Positions 1 through 7,277 of a stretch of DNA of 24,498 bases are shown here, in pieces (position 1 is the first letter of the stretch; every line of letters starts with the position of its first letter). Below the pieces are notes generated by a model. It had not been told where the DNA came from, searched no databases, and saw only the letters and a list, made by a program, of their open reading frames with translations. This DNA is from Firmicutes bacterium UBA4874. GTDB lineage: Bacteria > Bacillota > Clostridia > Caldicoprobacterales > DTU083. The stretch lies in NCBI GenBank assembly GCA_002399435.1, contig DHDO01000040.1, positions 10,107-34,604 on the forward strand, given 5' to 3'. Made by a program: the position numbers and the translations under genes.

Positions 1-329
1 ATTTTTGGAAATTTACCGGTTGCATCTGTGGTTTCACCAGTCCTACTCTGCTGTCCAAGCGCTTAATGGTTACATGTTAATCTCCGCTTAGCAAAAGCGC
101 TTCAATCCTTTCTTACTTACAAGGTTTAGCATGGGTAAAAATATTTTTATATGAAAAATAGAGCTGGACTCCAAAAAAGGACTGTGTTACTATACACTTG
201 AAGGGAAAGTGAAGGACAAGCCAATGAAAACCTAAACCCGGAATTTGTGTCAAGCATTGCTTTACGAGGATAATGTGCTGGGGCGTTCTCTTAATGGCCG
301 GATTAGATTTTTGGAGATGGTGAGATAAA
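1..329. other. Gene-poor stretch with two AAGCGCTT palindromes
   Basis: I find no convincing gene here. Two copies of the palindrome AAGCGCTT lie at 57-64 and 95-102, and the second also closes a small hairpin (CGCTT at 85-89 with AAGCG at 95-99). The part from about 200 to 328 reads open for short distances in two frames but has no start codon with a ribosome binding site and matches nothing I recognise, so it may be the decayed 3' end of a gene. No clear promoter was found. Confidence 0.3.
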
Positions 330-518
330 ATGAATTATAAAGAATTATTTTTAAAGATTGAAACTCCAGATGAATATATGGATTTCAAAAGAAAATATTC
401 AGATGTTAGTTTTGATAACGACATGGCAAAACATTTACAGAATATAGCCCTTAAGTTTTCAGATGGGGAAAGGCCGGAGAATCATAGTGATCCGAGGAAA
501 GCCTTTAAAAGGAAATAA
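330..518 (+). CDS. Small hypothetical protein (62 aa)
   Basis: This is a short, charged, soluble protein rich in Lys, Asp and Glu, with no signal peptide or membrane segment. I do not recognise the family. The case for a real gene is a plausible ribosome binding site (GGTGAG five bases before the ATG) and an intrinsic terminator whose stem starts at the stop codon. Base composition is more AT-rich than the genes to the right, which suggests it belongs to an older or acquired segment. It is not in an operon with anything in this window, since the next gene is convergent. It could also be a fragment of a longer lost gene. Confidence 0.5.
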   Translation: MNYKELFLKIETPDEYMDFKRKYSDVSFDNDMAKHLQNIALKFSDGERPENHSDPRKAFKRK

Positions 519-551
519 GCACTTACTAAATAAAAATAGCAGGTGCTTTTA
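517..551 (+). terminator. Intrinsic terminator after the small ORF
   Basis: AAGCACTT at 517-524 pairs with AGGTGCTT at 541-548 (8 bp with one G-U pair), followed by a short T-run. The stem begins inside the stop codon of the 62-aa ORF. Confidence 0.65.
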
Positions 552-565
552 TTATGCTCGAATGC

Positions 566-811
566 TTAATCACCCGAACCTATAGCTGCAGCGTCCCTTG
601 CATCCGCATTCATGCAATCCACCGCCAAAGCAACGCAAAGTGCCGGCAGATCGTTCTCCGGACGCGGAATATCCAGCTCGTAGCTGTCTCCCCAGGTAAA
701 CCAATGCCTGGACATTCGCATCACGCATTCTGCTCCGTCTGTAACCTCATATTCATGTTCGAGGAAATTGCCGCTCATTGAAAACACTTTTTGCTTGATG
801 TAGAGTTTCAT
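566..811 (-). pseudogene. Internally deleted LURP-one-related (YxjI-like) protein
   Basis: The 81-residue product joins the two ends of a YxjI/LURP-one-related protein (Tubby C-terminal-like fold, usually about 160 aa). Residues 1-11 match the family N-terminus (MKLYIKQKVFS). From about residue 14 the sequence jumps to the C-terminal third, with a GNFLEHEYEV segment, then RHWFTWGDSYELDI and a final hydrophobic helix with ALAVDC. Roughly 80 central residues are missing but the frame is intact. The ATG overlaps the TGA stop of the upstream acetyltransferase gene (ATGA), so the two are probably translationally coupled. The family is usually taken as membrane-tethered or ligand-binding, with no firm biochemical role in bacteria. 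Because half of the beta-barrel is absent, I call it a remnant, although an expressed mini-protein is possible. Confidence 0.7.
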
Positions 812-1770
812 TTCCGTCCCTCTGCTATCCGTCCCTCTGCTTTCTTCATAAATCGGTCTGTTTCCACGATGAAGCGGCTATGGGTTCCGTGACCGATTTC
901 TCCTGTATTGTCACGGGCAGTGACGGCAAATCCGATTTTTCTTCCTGTCACCTCAGTGATCTCGGCTGTTGCAGTAATCTTTGCACCCCGGGGACTTGCT
1001 GCGGTATGTTCGATACAGATAGCTGTTCCTACGGAAGTCTGACCGGATTTTAGACAATCGGACAGGCATTTGCAGGAAGCCTGCTCCATGAGCGCCGTCA
1101 GGGCAGGTGTGGCAAGCACCGGCAGCGACCCGCTTTTCATCGAAGCAGCGGTGTCGGTATTGCCCACCATTTTGCTTACGCTGGCGGTTTTCCCAATCAG
1201 CGGGTGAGGCTTTTTCTGCGTCAGGTAGTCATCTGCAAGAATGGCATAGGTAGCAATGTCGCAGATCCCCTGATTGTTTCTGTCTGCCTTTCGCATGGTA
1301 CCTTCGTAACGCATACCGGCTTTTTTCATCACATTTCCGGAATGGGGATTCCGTATGTCATGCCGGGAATCGATACGATTCACACCGACTTCCTCAAAGA
1401 AGAACCGGATCAATTCGGATAAGGCTTCTGAAGTATAGCCATGATGCCACCAGGCTTTGCCGATGCAATAGCCAATATGAACGCTGTTCACCTTGTCGTC
1501 GTGATGAACGACGCTGATGCTGCCGATTGGTTCTTCAGAGGATTTTGGAACAATTGCCCAGCAATAAAAATCGGGATTTTCATAGGACTCAATCCAGTTT
1601 TTCAATACCCGTCTGGTTTCCGCAATATCTCCATGGGGGCTCCAAGTCAGATATTTTGTCACCTCCGGGTCATTCGCCCAATTGCGGAACATAGCCTGCG
1701 CATCGCTCATCGTGAACCGGCGCAGCAGCAACTGCTTCGTTTCGAGTTTGCACGTTCCTTTGCGTGTCAT
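808..1770 (-). CDS. GNAT N-acetyltransferase fused to FlK-like hotdog thioesterase
   Basis: This is a two-domain protein of 320 aa. Residues 8-185 are a RimJ/RimL-type GNAT acetyltransferase: an ETKQLLLRRF start, an HIGYCIGKAWWHHGYTSEAL acetyl-CoA segment at 98-117, and the NPHSGNVMKKAGMRYEG signature at 141-157. Residues about 195-310 are a hotdog domain of the fluoroacetyl-CoA thioesterase (FlK) type. Thr221, Glu229 and His255 fall at the spacing (8 and 26 residues) of the FlK triad Thr42, Glu50, His76, and the C-terminal GHGTHSRFIV motif is present. The likely role is acyl-CoA chemistry, with one domain transferring and the other hydrolysing acyl groups; substrates are unknown. Start: ATG with GGAGG and GGAAGG upstream. 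It follows nrdG by 85 bp and overlaps the next gene by 4 bp. Single-domain versions of both families are common; I do not know this fusion as a named family. Confidence 0.88.
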   Translation of the reverse strand: MTRKGTCKLETKQLLLRRFTMSDAQAMFRNWANDPEVTKYLTWSPHGDIAETRRVLKNWIESYENPDFYCWAIVPKSSEEPIGSISVVHHDDKVNSVHIGYCIGKAWWHHGYTSEALSELIRFFFEEVGVNRIDSRHDIRNPHSGNVMKKAGMRYEGTMRKADRNNQGICDIATYAILADDYLTQKKPHPLIGKTASVSKMVGNTDTAASMKSGSLPVLATPALTALMEQASCKCLSDCLKSGQTSVGTAICIEHTAASPRGAKITATAEITEVTGRKIGFAVTARDNTGEIGHGTHSRFIVETDRFMKKAEGRIAEGRK

Positions 1771-1830
1771 ATTATCCTTCCCCTCCTGGATATGTATTTA
1801 TGGAATTAACAAGGCTTGTTGTTGGCATTT

Positions 1831-1859
1831 ATTTTATCACACGGAAATCGTCCTGTCAT
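1831..1859 (-). promoter_or_regulatory. Possible promoter for the GNAT-hotdog gene
   Basis: Reading the minus strand, ATGACA (1859-1854) is followed after 17 bp by TAAAAT (1836-1831), with a TGA extended -10 directly before it. It overlaps the 3' end of nrdG, so the downstream pair could be expressed independently of nrdDG. Confidence 0.4.
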
Positions 1860-2434
1860 CCTTCATCTGACAGAACCGACAGAACGACCCGTCCGGCGCG
1901 CCGGGTCTGCTCCATATCAATGACCCGTTGATTGGAAGAGCCACGGAACAGCAGTTCATAACTCTTCTTTTCCTGTACAAACGGGCCGTCCACCAGAATA
2001 TCCACGGCATTCAGCAGACTGCTCCAATCGGTATGAACCGCAGCACGGCGGAGAAGCTCCTCATAGGTATAGCCGCTGTAAACAAGGACGTTCCAATCCT
2101 TATTTTGCTTTTTCACTTGTCTGGCAAGCTCGGAAAAGGCAGCTGCCTGTAGAAAAGGTTCCCCGCCGCTGAACGTAATGCCGTCCAGCAGCGGGTTTTT
2201 CCCCATATCCCGGAGAACGGAGCCAATCTTCAAACCGGATCCCCCCTCAAAGGATTGGGTCTGGGGATTGTGGCATCCCGGGCAGCGGTGCCTGCAGCCC
2301 TGGGCAAAGACCACATACCGGATTCCCGGACCGTCCACAATGGATTCCGGAATGACACCGGCTACCTGTAATGTGGTTGGCGGGATGATTGCCCGGATTG
2401 TTTTCACTGTATCCTTTGTAATTTCAGTTGACAT
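1856..2434 (-). CDS. nrdG: Anaerobic ribonucleotide reductase activating protein (radical SAM)
   Basis: NrdG uses a [4Fe-4S] cluster and S-adenosylmethionine to install the glycyl radical on NrdD. The radical-SAM motif CRHRCPGC (Cys47, Cys51, Cys54) is present, followed by the GITFSGGEPFLQ segment that binds SAM. Length (about 192 aa) is slightly above the usual 155-180, because the N-terminus carries about 20 extra residues before the conserved core. I chose the ATG at 2434, which has GGGAG five bases upstream. An ATG at 2446 and a TTG at 2479 (overlapping the end of nrdD) are in frame. It lies about 30 bp after nrdD and is surely cotranscribed with it, under the NrdR/B12 leader. Confidence 0.93.
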   Translation of the reverse strand: MSTEITKDTVKTIRAIIPPTTLQVAGVIPESIVDGPGIRYVVFAQGCRHRCPGCHNPQTQSFEGGSGLKIGSVLRDMGKNPLLDGITFSGGEPFLQAAAFSELARQVKKQNKDWNVLVYSGYTYEELLRRAAVHTDWSSLLNAVDILVDGPFVQEKKSYELLFRGSSNQRVIDMEQTRRAGRVVLSVLSDEG

Positions 2435-2462
2435 AATATCTCCCATCTCTTCTTCCGGTGGT

Positions 2463-4784
2463 TCAGAAACTACCGGCAAAATGCTTGACCCGATCTCTCA
2501 CTTCCGCTTTCTTGGCATCATTGAAGTTATCCAGGGTTCCCACCAGATAGCCGGTGATCCTCCGGATCCGCTCAAATTTCACATCGCCTTCCTCCCTGCC
2601 GCAGGACGGGCAGGTGTCATTTATAATTCCCGTAAACCCGCAAACCGGATCCCGATCCACCGGATGGTTTATGGATCCATAGCCCACTCCGGCTTCCTTC
2701 ATGGCCCGGATAATCTTTTTAAAGGCGGGAAGATTTTTCAGGGGATCCCCGTCCAGCTCCACATAGGTGATGTGTCCGGCATTGGTAAGCTCGTGATACG
2801 GAGCCTCCAGACGAATTTTATCAAAGGCGCTGATTTCATAATAGACCGGGATATGGAAGCTGTTCGTATAATATTCCCGATCGGTGACTCCCGGTATGGA
2901 GCCATAGATTTTTCGGTCCATTTCTACAAAACGGCCGGACAGCCCTTCTGCAGGAGTCGCAAACAGGCTGAAGTTCAGCTGATGGTCTTTGCTCGCCTCG
3001 TCCATCCGTTTGCGCATATGACCGATCATACGGAGACCGAGCTTCTGCGCTTCCTCTGATTCTCCATGATGTTTCCCGATCAGGGCTTTCAGACATTCGG
3101 CCAGCCCGATGAATCCCATGGAAAGGGTACCGTGCTTCAGAACATTCCGGACTTCATCTTCCGGCCCCAGCTTTTCTGAATCCAGCCAAACGCCTTGTCC
3201 CATCAGGAACGGAAAATTCTTTGCTTTTTTTCTTGCCTGGATCTCAAAGCGATCCAACAGCTGATCGATGACCAGATCGATGACTTTGTCCAGTTCTTCA
3301 AAGAAACCGTCAATGTCCTGCCTGTGCTTCAGTCCCAGTCTTGGAAGGTTTACCGAGGTAAAGCTCAGGTTTCCCCTTCCGTTGACAATTTCTCTGGAAG
3401 GATCATAAACATTGCTGATGACGCGGGTCCGGCAGCCCATATAGGCGATTTCTGTTTCAGGATGACCCGGCTTATAGTATTTCAGGTTATAGGGCGCATC
3501 CAGAAAAGAAAAATTCGGGAACAGCCTTTTTGCACTGACCTTGCAGGCAAGCTGAAACAGATCGTAATTGGGATCTCCCGGGTTGTAGTTGACCCCTTCC
3601 TTCACCTTGAAGATATGGATGGGGAATATGGGAGTTTCCCCGTTTCCCAGACCAGCATCGGTGGCCAGCAGCACGTTTTTCATGACCATTCTCCCTTCCG
3701 GGGAGGTATCCGTCCCATAATTGAGGGAACTGAAAGGAACCTGTGCCCCTGCCCGGCTGTGCATGGTGTTCAGATTGTGGATCAGGGCCTCCATTGCCTG
3801 ATAGGTATTCCGGTCCGTTTCCTTCTCCGCGTTTTTGGCCGCAAAGGACTGAATCCGCTGAACGGTCGATTCTTCCGGAACAATACGGCTCAGCACCTGC
3901 TTGCCGATATTTTGATAGTTTTCAACGTTCCCCAGAGTGGGAAGAAGATGATATTCCTTCTGGATAAAATCCCGTATGCTTTGGACCTGCCCGGCTGCGT
4001 TTTCCACATTGCCCAGGAGCTCCAGGGCCTTGGCGAGATTCTGAAAATAGAGCCGGGCATAGGTTTTGGCGACGCCGGGGGCCATATCATAATCAAAGTT
4101 CGGGATGCTCTGTCCGCCGTGCTGATCATTTTGATTGGACTGAATGGCAATGCAGGCAAGGGCTGTATAGCTTTGGATGTCCTGCGGCTCCCGGAGATGT
4201 CCGTGGCCGGTGGCAAACCCGTGGTGGAACAGCTTCCTGATATCAATCTGGCAGCAGGTTGTGGTCAGAGTCAGGAAGTCCATGTCGTGAATGTGGATGT
4301 CGCCATTATTGTGCGCCTTGGAATGCTCCGGCTTCAATACGTACAAACTGTTGAACCGCTTTGCTCCTTCCGAACCGTATCTCAGCATGGTGCCCATAGC
4401 GGTGTCTCCGTTGATATTGGCATTTTCCCGTTTCAGGTTATTGTCCCTGGAATCCTGATAGGTCAGGCCTTCGTATGTCTTCATCAGCTGCGTATTCTTT
4501 TCCCGGATACGGGTGCGCTCTGCCCGGTAGAGGATAAACTTCCTGGCCGTCCGTGCATGGCCGGCATCAATGAGTGCCTTTTCCACGGTGTCCTGGATTT
4601 CCTCCACGGAAGGAATCTTTTTTCTGCTGTGCTCCAGAGTTTCCGCCACCTGTTCCGCCAGGGACTCAGCAGTATGATAATCACTGCCTCCTGCGGCAAC
4701 GGCTGCCTTGAAGATGGCATTGGTAATTCTCTCAATATTGAACGGTACTTCCCTGCCGTCCCTTTTCCTTATCTTTGTGATCAC
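2463..4784 (-). CDS. nrdD: Anaerobic (class III) ribonucleoside-triphosphate reductase
   Basis: NrdD reduces ribonucleoside triphosphates to deoxynucleotides without oxygen, using a glycyl radical and, in most members, formate. The 773-aa product opens with an ATP-cone (first about 95 residues) for allosteric control. It contains the TTTCCQIDIRKLFHHGF region with the candidate thiyl cysteine, and near the C-terminus a zinc-site region (VCGFTG, then DTCPSCG) followed by the glycyl-radical motif RRITGYLVGT. Only three of the usual four C-terminal cysteines are visible: the first CxxC has a single Cys. I chose the GTG start at 4784 because family similarity begins there (ITKIRKRDGREV) and GGTAGG lies just upstream. 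The frame stays open back to 4931, but that stretch is leader RNA with a terminator in it. nrdG follows. Confidence 0.95.
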   Translation of the reverse strand: MITKIRKRDGREVPFNIERITNAIFKAAVAAGGSDYHTAESLAEQVAETLEHSRKKIPSVEEIQDTVEKALIDAGHARTARKFILYRAERTRIREKNTQLMKTYEGLTYQDSRDNNLKRENANINGDTAMGTMLRYGSEGAKRFNSLYVLKPEHSKAHNNGDIHIHDMDFLTLTTTCCQIDIRKLFHHGFATGHGHLREPQDIQSYTALACIAIQSNQNDQHGGQSIPNFDYDMAPGVAKTYARLYFQNLAKALELLGNVENAAGQVQSIRDFIQKEYHLLPTLGNVENYQNIGKQVLSRIVPEESTVQRIQSFAAKNAEKETDRNTYQAMEALIHNLNTMHSRAGAQVPFSSLNYGTDTSPEGRMVMKNVLLATDAGLGNGETPIFPIHIFKVKEGVNYNPGDPNYDLFQLACKVSAKRLFPNFSFLDAPYNLKYYKPGHPETEIAYMGCRTRVISNVYDPSREIVNGRGNLSFTSVNLPRLGLKHRQDIDGFFEELDKVIDLVIDQLLDRFEIQARKKAKNFPFLMGQGVWLDSEKLGPEDEVRNVLKHGTLSMGFIGLAECLKALIGKHHGESEEAQKLGLRMIGHMRKRMDEASKDHQLNFSLFATPAEGLSGRFVEMDRKIYGSIPGVTDREYYTNSFHIPVYYEISAFDKIRLEAPYHELTNAGHITYVELDGDPLKNLPAFKKIIRAMKEAGVGYGSINHPVDRDPVCGFTGIINDTCPSCGREEGDVKFERIRRITGYLVGTLDNFNDAKKAEVRDRVKHFAGSF

Positions 4785-4879
4785 TTTGCATCCTACCTTT
4801 CTTTTCTTCCTTTTTTTCGGAACTCCTGACTTCTGCCTGGCAGAAAGCAAAAAAGGATGGTGATTGAGCGATTCTATGT

Positions 4880-4910
4880 AAAACAAAAGCCTCGCGGAAA
4901 TTGCGGAGGC
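4880..4910 (-). terminator. Leader terminator between riboswitch and nrdD
   Basis: On the minus strand GCCTC(C)GC pairs with GCGAGGC (7 bp with one bulged C, loop AATTTCC), followed by TTTTGTTTT. It sits after the cobalamin riboswitch and about 95 bp before the nrdD start, the place expected for a riboswitch-controlled transcription terminator. Confidence 0.7.
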
Positions 4911-4991
4911 GGAAGGGAAAAAGCACGGCAATGCTGAATATATGGCAGTTGATATACCTGTCCCTGGTCACACCCCCTATCGTCCGTAGAG

Positions 4992-5150
4992 TTCCGGTGT
5001 GGCAATATGGCAGGTCTTCTGACTCCGGATCCTGAATTTTTCAACCCCTTCCCGGCAAAAGCCAGTGGACTGCTGAAAAATCTCCCCGATACAGCGGCGG
5101 GACCGTGCAGGAGTTTCACCTGCTTCCCTTTTCACCTTACCCGGAAAACC
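4992..5150 (-). promoter_or_regulatory. Cobalamin (B12) riboswitch upstream of nrdDG
   Basis: The minus strand carries the conserved elements in order: GGTTTTCCGG (P1 5' side), AAGGGAAGCAGGTGAAACTC, GCACGGTCCCGCCGCTG, then CCACTGG and GCCGGGAAGG, and finally the B12 box AGTCAGAAGACCTGCC at 5024-5009. TTCCGG near the 5' end can pair with CCGGAA at 4997-4992 to close P1. The element lies in the nrdDG leader, followed by an intrinsic terminator. Known biology: B12 riboswitches repress B12-independent isozymes when cobalamin is present. Here that implies a B12-dependent class II reductase elsewhere in the genome. Confidence 0.93.
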
Positions 5151-5282
5151 GCATGCAATCCATCCAACGCAGGAACACGCGATCCATCCGGCAATGCAGA
5201 ATACATTGTAGAATACAATGCAGCAATAGCAGCAATGTCTTCCAGGGTTCGGCACCATAATGCCCTATATGTTGTTGCTTAT

Positions 5283-5311
5283 ATAATACAATACACTATA
5301 TATAGTGTCAA
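5283..5311 (-). promoter_or_regulatory. nrdDG promoter
   Basis: Minus strand: -35 TTGACA (5311-5306), 17-bp spacer, -10 TATTAT (5288-5283). The predicted start of transcription is near 5276, about 125 bases before the riboswitch. Upstream (5308-5355) are AT-rich repeats of TCAATTTGGAAAT that could act as an UP element. Confidence 0.75.
5293..5308 (-). promoter_or_regulatory. NrdR box in the nrdDG promoter
   Basis: ACACTATATATAGTGT is a perfect 16-bp palindrome matching the known NrdR-box consensus (acaCwATATaTwGtgt). It overlaps the last bases of the -35 hexamer and most of the spacer, so binding would block RNA polymerase. A much weaker second site (10 of 16 matches) lies at 5260-5275, 33 bp away centre to centre, close to the three helical turns typical of paired NrdR boxes. 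Confidence 0.8.
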
Positions 5312-5355
5312 TTGGATATTTCAATTTGGAAATCTCAATTTGGAAATTTCAATTG
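5308..5355. repeat. AT-rich TCAATTTGGAAAT repeats
   Basis: There are about three and a half copies of a 13-14 bp unit (TCAATTGGATATT, TCAATTTGGAAATC, TCAATTTGGAAATT, TCAATTG). They sit directly upstream of the nrdDG -35 element. Confidence 0.7.
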
Positions 5356-5444
5356 ATACGGAAACTGGTTCAAGGCAGAAAACTGCAGGAATACTATCTT
5401 TGTGGCACTTTATTCCTTTATTTTAGGGAAAAGGTAATAGAATT

Positions 5445-5474
5445 TTGACACAGGCGGCAGAATAGAAAGATAAG
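5445..5474 (+). promoter_or_regulatory. Possible promoter for the GH3 gene
   Basis: A consensus -35 TTGACA (5445-5450) is followed after 18 bp by GATAAG, a weak -10 that lies inside the first purine-rich repeat unit. The stretch from 5356 to 5444 holds nothing else I can identify. Confidence 0.4.
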
Positions 5475-5682
5475 AATAGAAGGATAAATAGAAGGATAAG
5501 AATGAGAAGATGAGAATAAGAAGATCAGAATGGAAAGATAAATAGAAGGATAAGAATGGGAAGATGAGAATAAGAAGATCAGAATAGAAAGATAAGAATA
5601 GAAGGATAAATAGAAGGATAAGAATGAGAAGATGAGAATAAGAAGATAAGAACGGGAAGATCAGAATAAAAAGATAATGGAA
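5461..5682. repeat. Purine-rich tandem repeat (68/54/68 bp)
   Basis: Three large units lie head to tail: 5461-5528 (68 bp), 5529-5582 (54 bp, lacking a 14-bp AAGAATAGAAGGAT segment) and 5583-5650 (68 bp), then a partial unit. Each is built from smaller GAATAGAAGGATAA-like words. The plus strand is nearly all A, G and T with almost no C. The array ends about 20 bp before the GH3 start codon and would be in its 5' leader if the promoter at 5445 is used. Confidence 0.9.
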
Positions 5683-5701
5683 GAAAAACAGATGGTATGA
5701 A

Positions 5702-7033
5702 ATGGAGTGGATTGAATTGAATAAAAAGCATTTCGCAATGGGTTCTTTTGGCCAAAGCGGGGTTTGCCTCCTGTTGGTGTGTGTATTGCTGTCCTCCTGC
5801 AGTCTGCAGATGGGGCGGGACGACCCCCCCTCGCAGGAAGAAACGGAATCGCCGGCCGGATCGGGTCAACCGGCGGACTCGACTCGCGGGAACGGCACTT
5901 CCCCGTCAAAAAAGCCTCTTCCGTCAGAGGATCCGGACCTTCCCTATCGAAAGATTCTGGAGTCCATGACCCCGGATGAGAAGATCGGTCAGCTGCTGGT
6001 GGTGGGATGCCGGAACAATGAGGAAGCATCGCAGATGATCCGGGATCATAAGGTCGGCGGCGTGGTATTGTTCCGGGATAATTTTAAAAGCTTTCAGCAA
6101 TTGTATCAACTGACAAGGCAGTGGAAGGGATATAATGAGGGAAATCCGCTTCCGCTTTGGATCGCCATGGATGAGGAAGGCGGCACGGTAACCCGTCTTC
6201 CGGAAGGGAAAACCCCGATTCCCGGCGCCCGTGAGGTGGGCCGTCATGAAGATACCCAGCTGACAAAGGCTACGGGAAAGGTGATTGGAAAGGAACTGGC
6301 GGCGGCAGGCGCAAATCTGGATTTTGCTCCCGTGGTGGATGTGGTGGACAATTCGGAGAACAAATTTATGCTGGACCGTTCCTACGGGCGTACTCCGGAG
6401 AAGGTATCCGATCAGGCACTGGCTTTTTTGGAAGGGCTGAAAGAGACCGGCGTTCAGGGCTGCGCGAAGCACTTTCCCGGACACGGCGGTACGGTGGTGG
6501 ATTCCCACAAGGACATGCCGGTGATTCCGGCTTCCCTGGAGGAATGGAAGCAGAAGGATGCGGTTCCGTTTCAGGCAATGATTGATGCCGGTGTGGACAT
6601 GATTATGGTGGGACACCTGTCCTATCCCAATATCGATCCGTCCGGAAAGCCGGCCAGCATGTCGTCTGTTTTCGTACAGGAACAGCTGCGGGACAGAATG
6701 GGTTATCAGGGAGTGGTGATTACCGATGCCATTGATATGAAAGGCTATCCTCAGGGAGAGGAAAGGAAAGAAGCCGTTGTGGCGTCAATGCTGGCCGGAG
6801 TGGATCTGTTTGCCATAGGATTTGGGCAGGAAATGCAGACGGATGTGTTGGAAGCGCTGAAGGGAGCCGTGGCATCCGGCCGGATCACGGAAGAGCGGCT
6901 GAATGCTTCTGTGATGCGGATTATAAAGGCAAAAGCCGGGCTGAAGGGCGTACCGGAATATACGGAAGAGGAGGCCAGGCAGATTTTCGGCAGTGCGGAG
7001 AACCGAAAAGAGGTTTCTGATCTTTTGAAGTAG
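5702..7033 (+). CDS. nagZ: Lipoprotein GH3 beta-N-acetylhexosaminidase (NagZ-like)
   Basis: This is a surface-anchored glycoside hydrolase family 3 enzyme, probably removing N-acetylglucosamine from muropeptides during cell-wall recycling. Residues 20-33 form a lipoprotein signal ending in the lipobox LSSC (Cys33), followed by a Ser/Pro/Gly-rich linker to about residue 80. The catalytic domain has the NagZ signature KHFPGHGGTVVDSH (Lys256, His257, Asp267, His269) and the nucleophile Asp342 in VVITDAIDMKG. At 443 aa it holds the N-terminal GH3 barrel only, as in single-domain NagZ. No strong ribosome binding site precedes the ATG at 5702; an in-frame ATG at 5738 would leave a shorter signal peptide. 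The last codons (CTT TTG AAG TAG) form the first unit of a repeat array. Confidence 0.9.
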   Translation: MEWIELNKKHFAMGSFGQSGVCLLLVCVLLSSCSLQMGRDDPPSQEETESPAGSGQPADSTRGNGTSPSKKPLPSEDPDLPYRKILESMTPDEKIGQLLVVGCRNNEEASQMIRDHKVGGVVLFRDNFKSFQQLYQLTRQWKGYNEGNPLPLWIAMDEEGGTVTRLPEGKTPIPGAREVGRHEDTQLTKATGKVIGKELAAAGANLDFAPVVDVVDNSENKFMLDRSYGRTPEKVSDQALAFLEGLKETGVQGCAKHFPGHGGTVVDSHKDMPVIPASLEEWKQKDAVPFQAMIDAGVDMIMVGHLSYPNIDPSGKPASMSSVFVQEQLRDRMGYQGVVITDAIDMKGYPQGEERKEAVVASMLAGVDLFAIGFGQEMQTDVLEALKGAVASGRITEERLNASVMRIIKAKAGLKGVPEYTEEEARQIFGSAENRKEVSDLLK

Positions 7034-7170
7034 CTCATTTTTAAAGTAACATGTCTTTTGAAGTAACATGTCCTTTGAAGTAACGTGTCTTTTGAAGTAG
7101 TGCGTTTTTTAAAGTGGCACATCTTTTTGAAGTAACGTGTATTTGAAGTAACGCGTCTTTTGAAGTCATG
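7021..7170. repeat. 17-bp tandem repeat growing out of the GH3 stop codon
   Basis: About nine degenerate copies of TCTTTTGAAGTAACATG start at 7021, 7039, 7054, 7071, 7088, 7105, 7122, 7140 and 7156. The first copy is the end of the GH3 coding sequence itself, including its TAG stop. Many copies keep an in-frame-like GTAA or GTAG. Confidence 0.9.
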
Positions 7171-7173
7171 CAT

Positions 7174-7200
7174 AAGATCTCCTCAGGGGGGTCTTTTTTT
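7174..7200 (+). terminator. Intrinsic terminator after the GH3 gene
   Basis: AAGATCTCC (7174-7182) pairs with GGGGGTCTT (7187-7195), with two G-U pairs and a TCAG tetraloop, followed by seven to eight T residues. Confidence 0.85.
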
Positions 7201-7277
7201 CATAATCGCAGAATACGGCCGCATATAAATGGATACCGACGGGATTTCAGTGAAAAAAGGAAGGCGGGATCGCTTTT

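Noticed and set aside
3195..4829. 544-codon open frame on the plus strand
   Set aside because: It is antisense to nrdD, has no family similarity, and its codons mirror the NrdD frame.
4785..4931. 49-residue N-terminal extension of NrdD
   Set aside because: It reads through leader RNA containing the terminator hairpin and is unlike the family; the GTG at 4784 fits better.
5007..5426. 139-codon open frame on the plus strand
   Set aside because: It runs antisense through the cobalamin riboswitch and the NrdR box and has no ribosome binding site.
7021..7170. CRISPR-like array
   Set aside because: The units are about 17 bp, directly adjoining and without unique spacers; no cas genes are present. 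The same holds for all other arrays in the window.
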